From contig CANNBH010000001.1 of NCBI GenBank assembly GCA_947502815.1, forward strand, positions 2,948,818 to 3,012,817: 64,000 nt of DNA. The letters run 5' to 3'. The notes below the pieces were generated by a model. That model was not told the origin of the DNA and searched no databases. It saw only the letters and a program-made list of their open reading frames with translations. The stretch's first letter is position 1; each line of letters begins with the position of its first letter. Position numbers and translations under genes: made by a program. Positions 48,333 to 57,095 of this stretch are shown in pieces. Source of the DNA: an uncultured Erythrobacter sp. (GTDB lineage: Bacteria; Pseudomonadota; Alphaproteobacteria; Sphingomonadales; Sphingomonadaceae).

Positions 48333-50111
48333 GTGAACGGGTGCAAAACTCATTTCTGGCGTTTCGTTAGCGCCGCAATTGTCGTGCTTTGCACGATGAT
48401 GGTTCCTGCCGGTCCCGCTGTTGCCTCGGGGTTGAGCGCCGCATGCCATGCCAAAGGAGCATTCACCGTTGAGACCGCATCTGGTGCCGGTCAAACTCCC
48501 AGCGCCGAAACTCTCGCGCCGTGGAATTGCGGGCCTATCCTGGACGAATCCGGCACGAATGACTGGACGCTGCGATTTGACGTGAAACCCGGCGAAGCAA
48601 GCCCGAAAGTGCTCCACACAAGGTTGGGTCATTTTGACCGACTGAGCTTGGCGGTGCTTGACGATGCTGGCCGCTGGAGTGAGCGCAGCGTGACGCTGGG
48701 CGACGTATCAACCTCCATCGGCAAGCCTTTCATCTATGCCGAACTGCCCGAAGTAGAAGGCCGGGCAGTATCTGTCGTCGCGACGTTTTATGCCAATGGA
48801 CACAGCCCCACGCTTGCCCAAGCTGAACTGATTGACAGCACGCCGGAATTAAACAGCGAGGACGTTACAGTTTTGCTGCTGTTCGCCGCGCTGATAGGTG
48901 TCCTTCTGATCCCAATCGCATTGGACATTTCGATATTCTTGGTCGTTCGAAAATCCTTCCTGCTGTGGCACATCCTTTTGTCGCTCGGCTTTGCCGGGCT
49001 GATCATTTCACGTGGCAATCTGCTTGCCATTGCGGTTGACGTCCCCGCAAATGCGCTGCGCACCGGTCTTATTATGTCGCTTTCCGTGACGCTGGCCGTG
49101 GCGTTGATGTTCACCCGCAGCTTCATCGAAGAGGGAAAGATCAACCCTCGGATTAAAAGATTGATGCCGCCAGCGGCAGTTTTGGTCATGCTGGCCGGAT
49201 TGTTCCAAGCGTCTTCGCTTCACACGGTGATCCCCTTTACCGGCAACCTCCACGCGATCGGCCTCACTCTAGGCCTTATCGTGCTTGGCAGCGCTATGGT
49301 CTCCGCCATTCGGGCCAAGAGCCGATCTGTCATCTTTCAGATGTTTGGCTGGGCCCCCATGCTGGTTGCGGGCGGAATTCAATTCATCACCCACTTCAAC
49401 CCCTACACCACATTGTGGGAGGTGATTCCGCTGTTCTTTTTTGGGATCTTGTTTGAAGGGATTGCGACCGTTGTTGGCGTGGCCGACCGTTTCCTGAGAT
49501 TGCGTAGAGAGCGCGATGCCGCTGTGATGGAAGCGCGCATGCTGGAAAAACTATCAGAACGCGACCCGCTTACCGGGCTTAGCAATCGGCGCGCGGTGGA
49601 GGCTCGCTTTGCTGAATTGCGCGGCGAAGGCTTTGACACATTTGCCGTGATCGACCTCGATAAATTCAAACAGGTCAATGACGATTTCGGGCATCAGATT
49701 GGTGACAAAGCCTTGATCGCGGCGGCGTTGGCCCTGCGCGGCGGGGATGATCGCGATACGATTGCGGCCCGCCTTGGCGGAGAGGAATTTGTCATTCTGC
49801 TGCGCGGTAAACGCAGCGTTGAACGCGCAGAAGCTCTGCGCCAAGCCATCCCAGTGCGCATTGCCAGCGCCGTAGAAGGTCTGAACCGTCCGATCACAGC
49901 CAGTATGGGCGTGATCGCTTTGCCGCGATCCATGGAGTCATGGATGAGTTTTGATGACCTATATAAACGCGCCGACGGGCTGCTCTATGACGCCAAAGCG
50001 GCAGGCCGCAACCGCACATCGTTTGAGCGACTGACTTTGTTTAACAAAGCGCCCACGCCCCGCCCTCCAGCTGGCCAAGGGGAACGCGATAACGGCGAGA
50101 TCGCGGCTTAG
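48333..50111 (+). CDS. Membrane diguanylate cyclase (7TM sensor plus GGDEF)
   Basis: This 592-residue protein has a signal-like N-terminus, a periplasmic beta-domain (about 35-175), and seven transmembrane segments (about 185-385) of the 7TMR-DISM type. A GGDEF domain follows, containing DLDKFKQVNDDFGHQIGD and active site LGGEEF near 483-487, so c-di-GMP synthesis is expected. The inhibitory I-site (R-x-x-D five residues before GGEEF) is replaced by D-R-D-T and looks non-functional. No EAL domain is present. The start is GTG at 48333 with GGTAAGC upstream. The periplasmic domain likely senses a carbohydrate or other ligand. Confidence 0.9.
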   Translation: MNGCKTHFWRFVSAAIVVLCTMMVPAGPAVASGLSAACHAKGAFTVETASGAGQTPSAETLAPWNCGPILDESGTNDWTLRFDVKPGEASPKVLHTRLGHFDRLSLAVLDDAGRWSERSVTLGDVSTSIGKPFIYAELPEVEGRAVSVVATFYANGHSPTLAQAELIDSTPELNSEDVTVLLLFAALIGVLLIPIALDISIFLVVRKSFLLWHILLSLGFAGLIISRGNLLAIAVDVPANALRTGLIMSLSVTLAVALMFTRSFIEEGKINPRIKRLMPPAAVLVMLAGLFQASSLHTVIPFTGNLHAIGLTLGLIVLGSAMVSAIRAKSRSVIFQMFGWAPMLVAGGIQFITHFNPYTTLWEVIPLFFFGILFEGIATVVGVADRFLRLRRERDAAVMEARMLEKLSERDPLTGLSNRRAVEARFAELRGEGFDTFAVIDLDKFKQVNDDFGHQIGDKALIAAALALRGGDDRDTIAARLGGEEFVILLRGKRSVERAEALRQAIPVRIASAVEGLNRPITASMGVIALPRSMESWMSFDDLYKRADGLLYDAKAAGRNRTSFERLTLFNKAPTPRPPAGQGERDNGEIAA

Positions 50112-50125
50112 TTTGAGTTTGCCGC

Positions 50126-50533
50126 TCAGGTTGGGATTGACACTTGAAACGGGGCAAGCACCTCTGGCCGCACCCGTGCCAAGCGTCCGGTTTCCCGGTC
50201 CAGCATCGCCCAAGTGGTGCGCGCCGACACAAGCACTTTTCCTGCCTCGCCGGCAAACTCAGCCACCCGCACCGACTTTGCGCCCTTTGCCGGGTCGGGG
50301 ATATAGGTCGTGCCTGTCGCGCTTTCGCCCGCCGCAATATTGCCGCGGTAATCGATCTCGTGCCGGATCACGACCCAGAAATACTGCGCCCGGTGCGCAG
50401 GATCGGCGACCGCTTCCCAATGCGCGGTGGCGAGGTCTTGGATCCATTGCACCCAAACCGAATTGTTCACATGGCCAAGCTCGTCGATATGGGCGGGCTC
50501 GGCTGTGAAGGTGCGGGTGAAGCGATTGGTCAC
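50126..50533 (-). CDS. Acyl-CoA thioesterase, hotdog fold
   Basis: This 135-residue hotdog-fold protein of the 4-hydroxybenzoyl-CoA/YbgC-like type contains AEPAHIDELGHVNNSVWVQWIQD with the catalytic Asp in HIDELGHVNN. The RHEIDYRGNIAAGE and SARTTWAMLD strands follow. It hydrolyses acyl-CoA thioesters of an unknown acyl group. The GTG at 50533 overlaps the stop of the upstream gene (GTGA), which decides it over an ATG at 50554 lacking a ribosome-binding site. It is the last gene of a tightly overlapping three-gene run starting with the S9 peptidase. Confidence 0.85.
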   Translation of the reverse strand: MTNRFTRTFTAEPAHIDELGHVNNSVWVQWIQDLATAHWEAVADPAHRAQYFWVVIRHEIDYRGNIAAGESATGTTYIPDPAKGAKSVRVAEFAGEAGKVLVSARTTWAMLDRETGRLARVRPEVLAPFQVSIPT

Positions 50534-50781
50534 AGGCAATTGCCTTTTGAGCATTGATAGAAAAGTATGACCCAGAAATAGGCGGGCCATGCGAAGAGGG
50601 GCAGCGTTGTCATCATCCACCAGAGGCGAAATTTCAAAATCCCAAAAGCCGCTAGCATGGTCCCAAAAATAGCTACCGGCCCCGCAAGAACGAAAGCCAT
50701 CTCATCGCCGAAAATCCACATCAGAGCTACTGCCACTGCGCATAAGCAGACGACGAAACTGGTTGCTATGCGAGCATTCAC
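50530..50781 (-). CDS. Small membrane protein, 83 residues
   Basis: I do not recognise it. It has three hydrophobic segments (IATSFVVCLCAVAVALMWIF, MAFVLAGPVAIFGTMLAAFG and LPLFAWPAYFWVILFYQ), few charged residues, and two cysteines at the C-terminus (QCSKGNCL). The GTG start overlaps the stop of the peptidase gene and its stop overlaps the thioesterase start, so the three genes are translationally coupled. Function unknown. Confidence 0.65.
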   Translation of the reverse strand: MNARIATSFVVCLCAVAVALMWIFGDEMAFVLAGPVAIFGTMLAAFGILKFRLWWMMTTLPLFAWPAYFWVILFYQCSKGNCL

Positions 50782-52973
50782 TCGGCCTGCTCACTCATCC
50801 CCATTTGCCACAGGATAAAGGCAAACTCCTCCGCCGTTTCGCGCAGGGAATTCCACCGGCCCGACTGCCCGCCATGCCCGGCGCCCATATTGGTCTTCAT
50901 CACCAGCACATTGTCGTCGGTCTTTTTGTCCCGCAACAGCGCGACCCATTTGGCCGGCTCCCAATAGGTGACGCGCGGATCGTTGAGGCCCGCTGTGACC
51001 ATCATGGGCGGGTAATCCTGCGCGCTGACTTGGTCATAGGGGGAATAGGAGAGGATGTAGGCAAACGCCTCTTTGCTCTCAATCGGGTTGCCCCATTCCT
51101 GCCATTCACCCGGCGTCAGTGGCAATTCCGCATTCAGCATCGTGTTCAGCACATCGACAAACGGCACATGGCTTACGATTGCGCCATATTGCGATGGGTC
51201 TTGATTGACGATCGCGCCCATCAATTCCCCGCCAGCCGAACCGCCGCTGGCCGTGACCATGCCTTCCGCGGTGAAGCCTTGGGCAATCAAGCCGCGTCCG
51301 GCATCAACGAAGTCATTGAACGTGTTGGTCCGCTCAAACATCTTGCCTTGCAGATACCAGCGCCGCCCCAGATCATCGCCGCCGCGAATATGCGCGATGG
51401 CATAGGCAAAACCGCGATCCACCAGCGAAAGCCGCGTGGTCGAAAAGCCCGGCGGCACGGCATAACCATACGCCCCGTAAGCGTAGAGGTGCAGCGGACC
51501 TGGCCCTTCGATGCCCTGCGCCGCTAAAATCTCTGCACGGTCTTTGCGCATCACGATGCTAACCGGTACCATCGTCCCGTCGCGCGCTTCAATCTCCACC
51601 CGCTGCGTTTCATAGAGCGAGGCATCATAGCCGCTGGGGATTTCCTGCTGTTTCAGCAATTCCAGCGACGACGCCGCCACATCGTAATCATAGACCGAAT
51701 CCGGCGTCACCATGCTCTCATACGAAAGCCTCAGCACCGTTTGATCATACTCGGGATTGTTCGAAAGGCCTGCATCATAGCTCGCCTCTGGAAAGGCGAT
51801 CGGTTGCGCGGTGAGGGGCGCATCATATTGGCGGATCTGCACCTGATCGAGGCCGTTCAGGCGCCCTTCTGTAACAAAGAACCCCTCGAACAGTTCGAAA
51901 TCGGTGAGGTAGAACTCATCCGACCCGGCAAGCACCGTTTCCCACGTTCCCGGCGTGTCCAGCGAAGCTTTGGCTAGGCGGAAATTGATGTGATCGTCAT
52001 TGGTCCAAACGAACATCTCACCTTCACGCATGTCGATGCTGTATTCGACGCCGGTCTGCCGAGCCTTCACCAAGGTCAGTGGCGCGGTCGGATTGTCCGC
52101 AGACACAAAGCGCACTTCGCTTGTTTCATTGTCGCCGGTCGCGATAATCAGGTAATCTTCTTGAGCCGATAGCCCCGCGCCCACGCCAAAGCTCTCATCG
52201 TCCTCTTTATACAGGACCACATCGTCAGAAACCGGCGTGCCGATCACATGAAGCTTTGCCTCCAACGTGCGCCAGTTTTCGCTCGACGGCCCATAAACCA
52301 GCGCCGTGTCATTCGCGACCCACGTCAGGCTGCTGCGCAGGTTGGGTATTTCATCGGCGAGCAATTCGCCGGTGTCCAGATCCATGATCCTCGCGGTGTA
52401 CCGCTCTGCCCCGCTGGTGTCGGTGGAATAGGCCATGAACCGGCCATTGTGGCTGATCGAAAGCGCACCAAGGCGGAAATATTCATGGCCCTCTGCCAGC
52501 ACATTCTCATCGAGGATCAAGTGCGGGGTGACATCATCCTCAGCGCCGACTGCCCTCCGATAATGCTTGCGGTATTGCGCGCCCTCTTCAAATTCGGACC
52601 AATAGAGGTGCTCGCCCATGCGTTGAGGCACGGTGGAATCGTCTTCTTTGATCCGCCCACGCATTTCGGTGAACAGCGCCTCTGTCAGACCGGCTTGCGG
52701 CTCCATTTGCGCCTCGAAATAGGCGTTTTCGGCGCGCACATAATCCAGCACATCCTCATCATCGATCTCAGGATAGGATTTGTCATAGAGCCAATCATAC
52801 GGGTCGCTGATTGTGATGCCGTGATGGGTGTAGGTGTGCTCACGCTTTTCGGCGATAGGGGGTGTTGCTGTCACGCTGGATTGGTCCTCATGAGTGTCTG
52901 CGGATACTGCGCTGGTCATAAGCGCAGCAAGAGCGCCCGCGCATGTAAGAAAGGTAAGTCTGGATTTCGACAT
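50778..52973 (-). CDS. Exported prolyl oligopeptidase family S9 peptidase (oligopeptidase B-like)
   Basis: The 731-residue protein has a signal peptide (about 1-25, ending AVSAD), a seven-bladed beta-propeller (about 60-440) and an alpha/beta-hydrolase domain. The nucleophile is in TASGGSAGGE near residue 579. The Asp lies in VTAGLNDPRVTYWEPAKW and the His in NMGAGHGGQSGRW. The Glu-rich propeller opening, ISDPYDWLYD, and the AHIRGGDDLGRRWYLQGK loop match oligopeptidase B (PtrB), which cleaves peptides after basic residues. Unlike cytoplasmic PtrB this copy is exported. The ATG at 52973 follows AAGGAACC. Confidence 0.92.
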   Translation of the reverse strand: MSKSRLTFLTCAGALAALMTSAVSADTHEDQSSVTATPPIAEKREHTYTHHGITISDPYDWLYDKSYPEIDDEDVLDYVRAENAYFEAQMEPQAGLTEALFTEMRGRIKEDDSTVPQRMGEHLYWSEFEEGAQYRKHYRRAVGAEDDVTPHLILDENVLAEGHEYFRLGALSISHNGRFMAYSTDTSGAERYTARIMDLDTGELLADEIPNLRSSLTWVANDTALVYGPSSENWRTLEAKLHVIGTPVSDDVVLYKEDDESFGVGAGLSAQEDYLIIATGDNETSEVRFVSADNPTAPLTLVKARQTGVEYSIDMREGEMFVWTNDDHINFRLAKASLDTPGTWETVLAGSDEFYLTDFELFEGFFVTEGRLNGLDQVQIRQYDAPLTAQPIAFPEASYDAGLSNNPEYDQTVLRLSYESMVTPDSVYDYDVAASSLELLKQQEIPSGYDASLYETQRVEIEARDGTMVPVSIVMRKDRAEILAAQGIEGPGPLHLYAYGAYGYAVPPGFSTTRLSLVDRGFAYAIAHIRGGDDLGRRWYLQGKMFERTNTFNDFVDAGRGLIAQGFTAEGMVTASGGSAGGELMGAIVNQDPSQYGAIVSHVPFVDVLNTMLNAELPLTPGEWQEWGNPIESKEAFAYILSYSPYDQVSAQDYPPMMVTAGLNDPRVTYWEPAKWVALLRDKKTDDNVLVMKTNMGAGHGGQSGRWNSLRETAEEFAFILWQMGMSEQAE

Positions 52974-53101
52974 GACGGATGGTTCCTTTGTGGAGGGAAG
53001 CACTGCTGGAAAGCATTGACCGTTCGACCTATATACACGGTTATTAGAGACTCACAGTCATGCGGCAAGCACCGCATCGAAACCAGCCGGGAAATGACCA
53101 A

Positions 53102-54928
53102 ATGTTGATGCAAACCCCAAGTGAGACAAGCGCAGCCCGTTTGAAAGCCTTGCGCGAAGAGTTGAAGCGACGTGACCTTACCGGTTTCGTGATCCCGATC
53201 TCTGACGAGCACATGAGCGAATATGTCGGCGAATACGCTCAGCGCCTCGCTTGGCTAACCGGGTTTGGCGGATCGGCAGGCTTTGCCGCCGTCACCCTGA
53301 CTCACGCAGCGATCTTTGTGGATGGTCGTTACACTGTGCAGGTCCGCGATCAGGTCGATGAAAGCCTGTTCGAATATCGCAGCATTCCCGGCGACAGCCT
53401 TGGCGATTGGTTGAAAGATGTGAGCGAAGAAGGGGCGCGCATTTCCTACGACCCGTGGCTTCACACTTGGAATTGGGTCGCGGCATTGGAAGCGGCGGTT
53501 GAACCGGCGGGCATCACGATGGTTCCGGCTGATAGCAATCCGATTGATGCGGTCTGGTCCGATCAGCCCGCTCCGTCTGATGCTCAGGCGATTGTCCACT
53601 CCGAAGAGCTTGCCGGGCGTTCCTCATCTGAAAAACGCAGCGATGTGGCGGATTGGCTGGGCTCAGAAGGGCTCGATGCGGTGGTCATCCCTGCGCTCGA
53701 TTCGATTGCATGGCTGCTCAACATTCGGGGCGGCGATGTGGCGCACACGCCGGTCGCCTTGTCTTATGTGATCGCCCATGCCGATGGACACGCAGAATTG
53801 TTCATCGCGCCGGAAAAGGTCACCCCAGAAGTGACCCAGCATTTGGGCAATGCCGTGACCGTGCGGGACCGCGATCAGTTTCAGACCGCGCTTGGCGAAC
53901 TGTCGGGCAAGCACGTTAGCGTCGATCCCGATTTCGGCGTGGTTGGCATCGCTCAAGCCCTGCGTGCAGGCGGAGCAAATTTTACCTTCCGCCAAGATCC
54001 AACAATCCTTGCCAAAGCGGTCAAGAACGCCGCCGAAGTCGCCGGGCACCGCGATGCACAGGCGCGCGACGGGGCTGCTGTCTCGCGCTTCCTGCGCTGG
54101 CTCGAAGTAACAGCACCAGATGGCGGCGTGGATGAATTGGGCGCCGCAGCCAAACTCGAAGGGTTCCGCCGCGAACATGGCGATTTGCGCGACACATCAT
54201 TCGACACGATCTCTGCCGCCGCTGGCCATGCCGCTTTGCCGCATTACCGGGTCGATGAAGACAGCAACATCACGATCCCGCCCGGCTCCATCTATCTGGT
54301 CGACAGCGGCGGTCAGTATCCTGCGGGCACAACCGACATCACGCGCACGGTTTGGATCGACACGCCAAGCGGAAGCGCACCGACGGCTGAAATGAAAGAC
54401 CGTTTCACGCGGGTTCTAAAAGGCCACATCCAGATCGACCGCGCCATCTTCCCAGCTGGGACCAATGGCGGCCAAATCGACGCACTTGCCCGCCAGTATC
54501 TTTGGGAAGCGGGCGTCGATTACGCCCACGGCACCGGCCACGGCGTCGGCAGCTTCCTTGGCGTGCATGAGGGACCACAGCGCATCGCCAAGCCAAGCGG
54601 CGGGCAAGCGGGCACCGGTCAAGAATTGCTCGCTGGGATGATCTGCTCGAATGAACCGGGCTATTACAAGCCAGACGCATTCGGCATTCGGATCGAGAAC
54701 CTCGTCCTTACAGTGGTCCGCGATATTGACGGGGCAGAAGGGCGTTACCTCGGTTTTGAACCGCTCACCTTTGTGCCGATTGATCGCCGGCTGATCGACA
54801 AAAGTCTGCTGACCGATAGCGAGATCGCGTGGCTCGATGACTACCACGAAAAGGTGCGCGCTTTGATCGCGCCGCAGCTGTCAGGCGATGATCTTGCATG
54901 GGTGGAGCGCGAGACAGCCGCTCTTTGA
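53102..54928 (+). CDS. Xaa-Pro aminopeptidase (aminopeptidase P, M24B)
   Basis: This 608-residue cytoplasmic metallopeptidase removes the N-terminal residue before a proline. It has two N-terminal creatinase-like domains and a C-terminal pita-bread domain. Dinuclear metal ligands are visible: Asp in [20 protein letters not shown] (two Asp), His in HGTGHGVGSFL, Glu in CSNEPGYY and Glu in IRIENLVL. The overall layout is that of the long eukaryotic-like APP1 forms (about 600 residues). Two ATGs six bases apart (53102, 53108) are possible. It is divergent from the S9 peptidase, so two peptide-degrading enzymes face a common promoter region. Confidence 0.93.
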   Translation: MLMQTPSETSAARLKALREELKRRDLTGFVIPISDEHMSEYVGEYAQRLAWLTGFGGSAGFAAVTLTHAAIFVDGRYTVQVRDQVDESLFEYRSIPGDSLGDWLKDVSEEGARISYDPWLHTWNWVAALEAAVEPAGITMVPADSNPIDAVWSDQPAPSDAQAIVHSEELAGRSSSEKRSDVADWLGSEGLDAVVIPALDSIAWLLNIRGGDVAHTPVALSYVIAHADGHAELFIAPEKVTPEVTQHLGNAVTVRDRDQFQTALGELSGKHVSVDPDFGVVGIAQALRAGGANFTFRQDPTILAKAVKNAAEVAGHRDAQARDGAAVSRFLRWLEVTAPDGGVDELGAAAKLEGFRREHGDLRDTSFDTISAAAGHAALPHYRVDEDSNITIPPGSIYLVDSGGQYPAGTTDITRTVWIDTPSGSAPTAEMKDRFTRVLKGHIQIDRAIFPAGTNGGQIDALARQYLWEAGVDYAHGTGHGVGSFLGVHEGPQRIAKPSGGQAGTGQELLAGMICSNEPGYYKPDAFGIRIENLVLTVVRDIDGAEGRYLGFEPLTFVPIDRRLIDKSLLTDSEIAWLDDYHEKVRALIAPQLSGDDLAWVERETAAL

Positions 54929-55011
54929 GTGTGATTGCACTGCGACTTATGTTCTAGTATTGTTCTTCTATTCCGAGTCGCAAATTGCGGCCCGATTGAG
55001 GGAGAACAAAC

Positions 55012-55395
55012 ATGATCGGCTATGTAACTTTGGGCACCAATGATCTGCCGCGCGCGGCGGCGTTTTATGATGCCATCGCCAAACATTTCGGCGTGGGCCG
55101 GATGATGGAATTTGAAACCTTCATCGCATGGGGCGACATGGGCGGCGCCCCCGGTATTGCGGCGTCAAAGCCTTTTGACGAACAGCCAGCCAGCGTCGGC
55201 AACGGCACAATGGTCGCGCTGCAAGTCGACGGACCAGACAAAGTTCAAGCCGTCTATGACACGGCCATTGCGCAAGGCGGATCGGACGAAGGCGCGCCCG
55301 GCCCGCGCGGCGATGATGGCTTTTACGCTGGCTATTTCCGCGATCCCGATGGCAACAAATTGAACGTGTTCTGCATGACAGCGCCGGGATCATGA
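55012..55395 (+). CDS. VOC (glyoxalase/bleomycin-resistance) family protein
   Basis: This 127-residue protein has one VOC module pair: MIGYVTLGTNDLPRAAAFYDAI, a short beta core, and the closing GYFRDPDGNKLNVFC. Possible metal ligands are few, so the reaction cannot be assigned. The start ATG follows GAGGGAGAA. The stop overlaps the start of the cupin gene by four bases (ATGA), so the pair is coupled. Confidence 0.88.
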   Translation: MIGYVTLGTNDLPRAAAFYDAIAKHFGVGRMMEFETFIAWGDMGGAPGIAASKPFDEQPASVGNGTMVALQVDGPDKVQAVYDTAIAQGGSDEGAPGPRGDDGFYAGYFRDPDGNKLNVFCMTAPGS

Positions 55396-55787
55396 CCGCG
55401 CGCAAGCTGGACGAGGCGTTCTTGCATTTGGGTTTGGGGGCCACAGCGGTTCCCCAACCGCCGTTTTCCGGAATGGAGTGGTATGCGGGATACGGCGTGC
55501 GCCATGGCAATGACGGTGCCGAAGGGCGGCTGGTCTCACAGCACACCTTCACCGAAGGATGGGACAGTTGGGAAATGCACCCCAACGGCAGCGAAGTCGT
55601 GATCTGCACGGAAGGCGCGATGGTCCTTACGCAGGAAACCCCCGACGGAACGCGCAGCGAAGTGTCGCTTGCCGCTGGCGAATACGCGATCAATGAACCG
55701 GGCGTATGGCATATTGCCGATGTTGAGGAGCGCGCCACTGCGATCTTTATCACCGCAGGCGAAGGAACCCAGCACCGTCCCCGCTGA
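55392..55787 (+). CDS. Cupin-domain protein
   Basis: This 131-residue single-domain cupin has the first motif region GWDSWEMHPNGSEVVICTEG (His and Glu in place of the usual metal ligands) and the second, GEYAINEPGVWHIAD. It is coupled to the VOC gene by an ATGA overlap. Such small cupins often bind metals and act as isomerases, dioxygenases or sensors; nothing here fixes a substrate. The shared operon with a VOC protein suggests two small metal-dependent enzymes acting on related compounds. Confidence 0.83.
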   Translation: MTARKLDEAFLHLGLGATAVPQPPFSGMEWYAGYGVRHGNDGAEGRLVSQHTFTEGWDSWEMHPNGSEVVICTEGAMVLTQETPDGTRSEVSLAAGEYAINEPGVWHIADVEERATAIFITAGEGTQHRPR

Positions 55788-56159
55788 ACATGCAATCGGC
55801 AAGTTGGTGCGATCCCGCGGATCGCGCCAACAATATGATAATATGACGCTTTCTTTCACTGACGTGAACCAGATAGCAGCAAAAATGGCGCCCGGATGAA
55901 CGGGTCCGCACGCCTGATACAATACGCGACACAATAGCCGCATTTCGGGATAATCCTGCGACACTCCTACCCTAGAACGGCAATTGTGAGTTGCGGTGAG
56001 GCCCGCCTTTGGCACCCTCCCCCGACGTCGCGGTCAAAATGTGAAGCGGGTTTTGCTCCCATCATCTGCTGATCGGCCGCACAGTGCATCACAGGTTCTA
56101 CCTGTGGGCACCTTGCCGCAACTCATCAATACTGAAAACAAAAGGATAGGACCCCTCTT
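55788..56159. other. 372-base intergenic region with two inverted repeats
   Basis: A 12-bp stem at 55804-55830 (TTGGTGCGATCC paired with GGATCGCGCCAA, one G-U, three-base loop) lies 17 bases after the cupin stop and may be a terminator, though no T-run follows. A second perfect inverted repeat at 56090-56106 (CACAGGT-TCT-ACCTGTG) lies 54 bases before the EF-hand gene and is a candidate operator. I see no gene in the region. Confidence 0.55.
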
Positions 56160-56903
56160 ATGCGTAAACTGACACTCACTCTTTCTGCTGCCGCCCTCGC
56201 ACTTGGCATTGGCGGCGCCGGCATCGCAGTCGCTCAACACAATGGCGGCGGTTTCGCCAAGGCGGACGCCAACGGCGACGGCGTCATTTCTCTCGACGAA
56301 GCGAAAACCAAAGCGGCCGAACGCTTCACCAGGATGGACGCCAATTCCGACGGCCAGATTACCACCGAAGATCGCAGCGCGCGCCGCGCCCTGCGCTTTG
56401 CCGAAGCCGATGCGGATGGAAATGGCGAAATTACACCCGAAGAAATGACCGCAGCCCGTGCTGAACGCGATGATCAACGCGCCGAACGCCGCGCCGAACG
56501 TCAGGCAGCCATGTTTGAACGCGCCGATACCGATGGCAGCGGCGGCCTTTCCGAAGCTGAAATGGCCGCAGTTCGCGAAGCGCGCTCCGATCGCCGGGGT
56601 GAAGCCCGCCAAGGTCGTCGCGGCGAACGCGGCGAGATGCGCCGAGGTCAACGCGCTGGCGGCGAACGGTCTGGGCGCCGGGGTGGTCAACGCGGCATGC
56701 GCATGCTGCGCCAAGCCGACGCCAATCAAGACAGCGTCATAACCCAAGCGGAGTTTGATGCCGCTGTCGAAGCCCGCTTTGCCCGCGTCGATACAGACGG
56801 ATCTGGCACCATCAGCGCCGAAGAACGCGAAGCAGCGCGCGAAGCAATGCGGGCCCAGCGCCAAGAGCGGCGCAGCCAGCGCACAGGCGAAGGAGCAAGC
56901 TAA
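56160..56903 (+). CDS. Exported protein with six EF-hand loops
   Basis: The 247-residue product has a signal peptide (about 1-26, ending AVAQ) and six canonical calcium-binding loops of D-x-[DN]-x-[DG]-x-I-x-x-x-x-E type. They begin at about residues 36, 60, 84, 123, 187 and 211 (for example DANGDGVISLDE and DTDGSGTISAEE). A basic Arg/Gly-rich segment of about 45 residues (GEARQGRRGERGEMRRGQRAG) separates the fourth and fifth loops. It is probably a periplasmic calcium-binding protein. An OmpR/EnvZ-type two-component pair lies immediately downstream, so it may be co-regulated with or sensed by that system. The ATG follows AAAAGGAT. Confidence 0.88.
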   Translation: MRKLTLTLSAAALALGIGGAGIAVAQHNGGGFAKADANGDGVISLDEAKTKAAERFTRMDANSDGQITTEDRSARRALRFAEADADGNGEITPEEMTAARAERDDQRAERRAERQAAMFERADTDGSGGLSEAEMAAVREARSDRRGEARQGRRGERGEMRRGQRAGGERSGRRGGQRGMRMLRQADANQDSVITQAEFDAAVEARFARVDTDGSGTISAEEREAAREAMRAQRQERRSQRTGEGAS

Positions 56904-56913
56904 GCTCCTAAGC

Positions 56914-56992
56914 GGCGGCGTGGATACAAAGTGCCCTGACTGACCCCTGGCCCCGACCCCTGGCCAATGGCACTGCCCCAGTCCACGCCGCC
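56914..56992 (+). repeat. Long hairpin containing an 11-base direct repeat
   Basis: GGCGGCGTGGA (56914-56924) pairs with TCCACGCCGCC (56982-56992), and AGTGCC (56930-56935) with GGCACT (56969-56974) inside it. The sequence GACCCCTGGCC occurs twice (56942-56952 and 56955-56965), a 13-base period in the loop region. The element sits between the EF-hand gene and the response regulator. It may be a terminator for the first gene, an operator for the second, or both. Confidence 0.6.
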
Positions 56993-57095
56993 CAATCGCC
57001 AACCTTGTATGTTGGAACTATACCGCCCGGTGCGCACCTGATGGGTTGCGCGCCGGGCCAGTTCCTTTCATTGCCATTTATCATGAGCGAACCGG

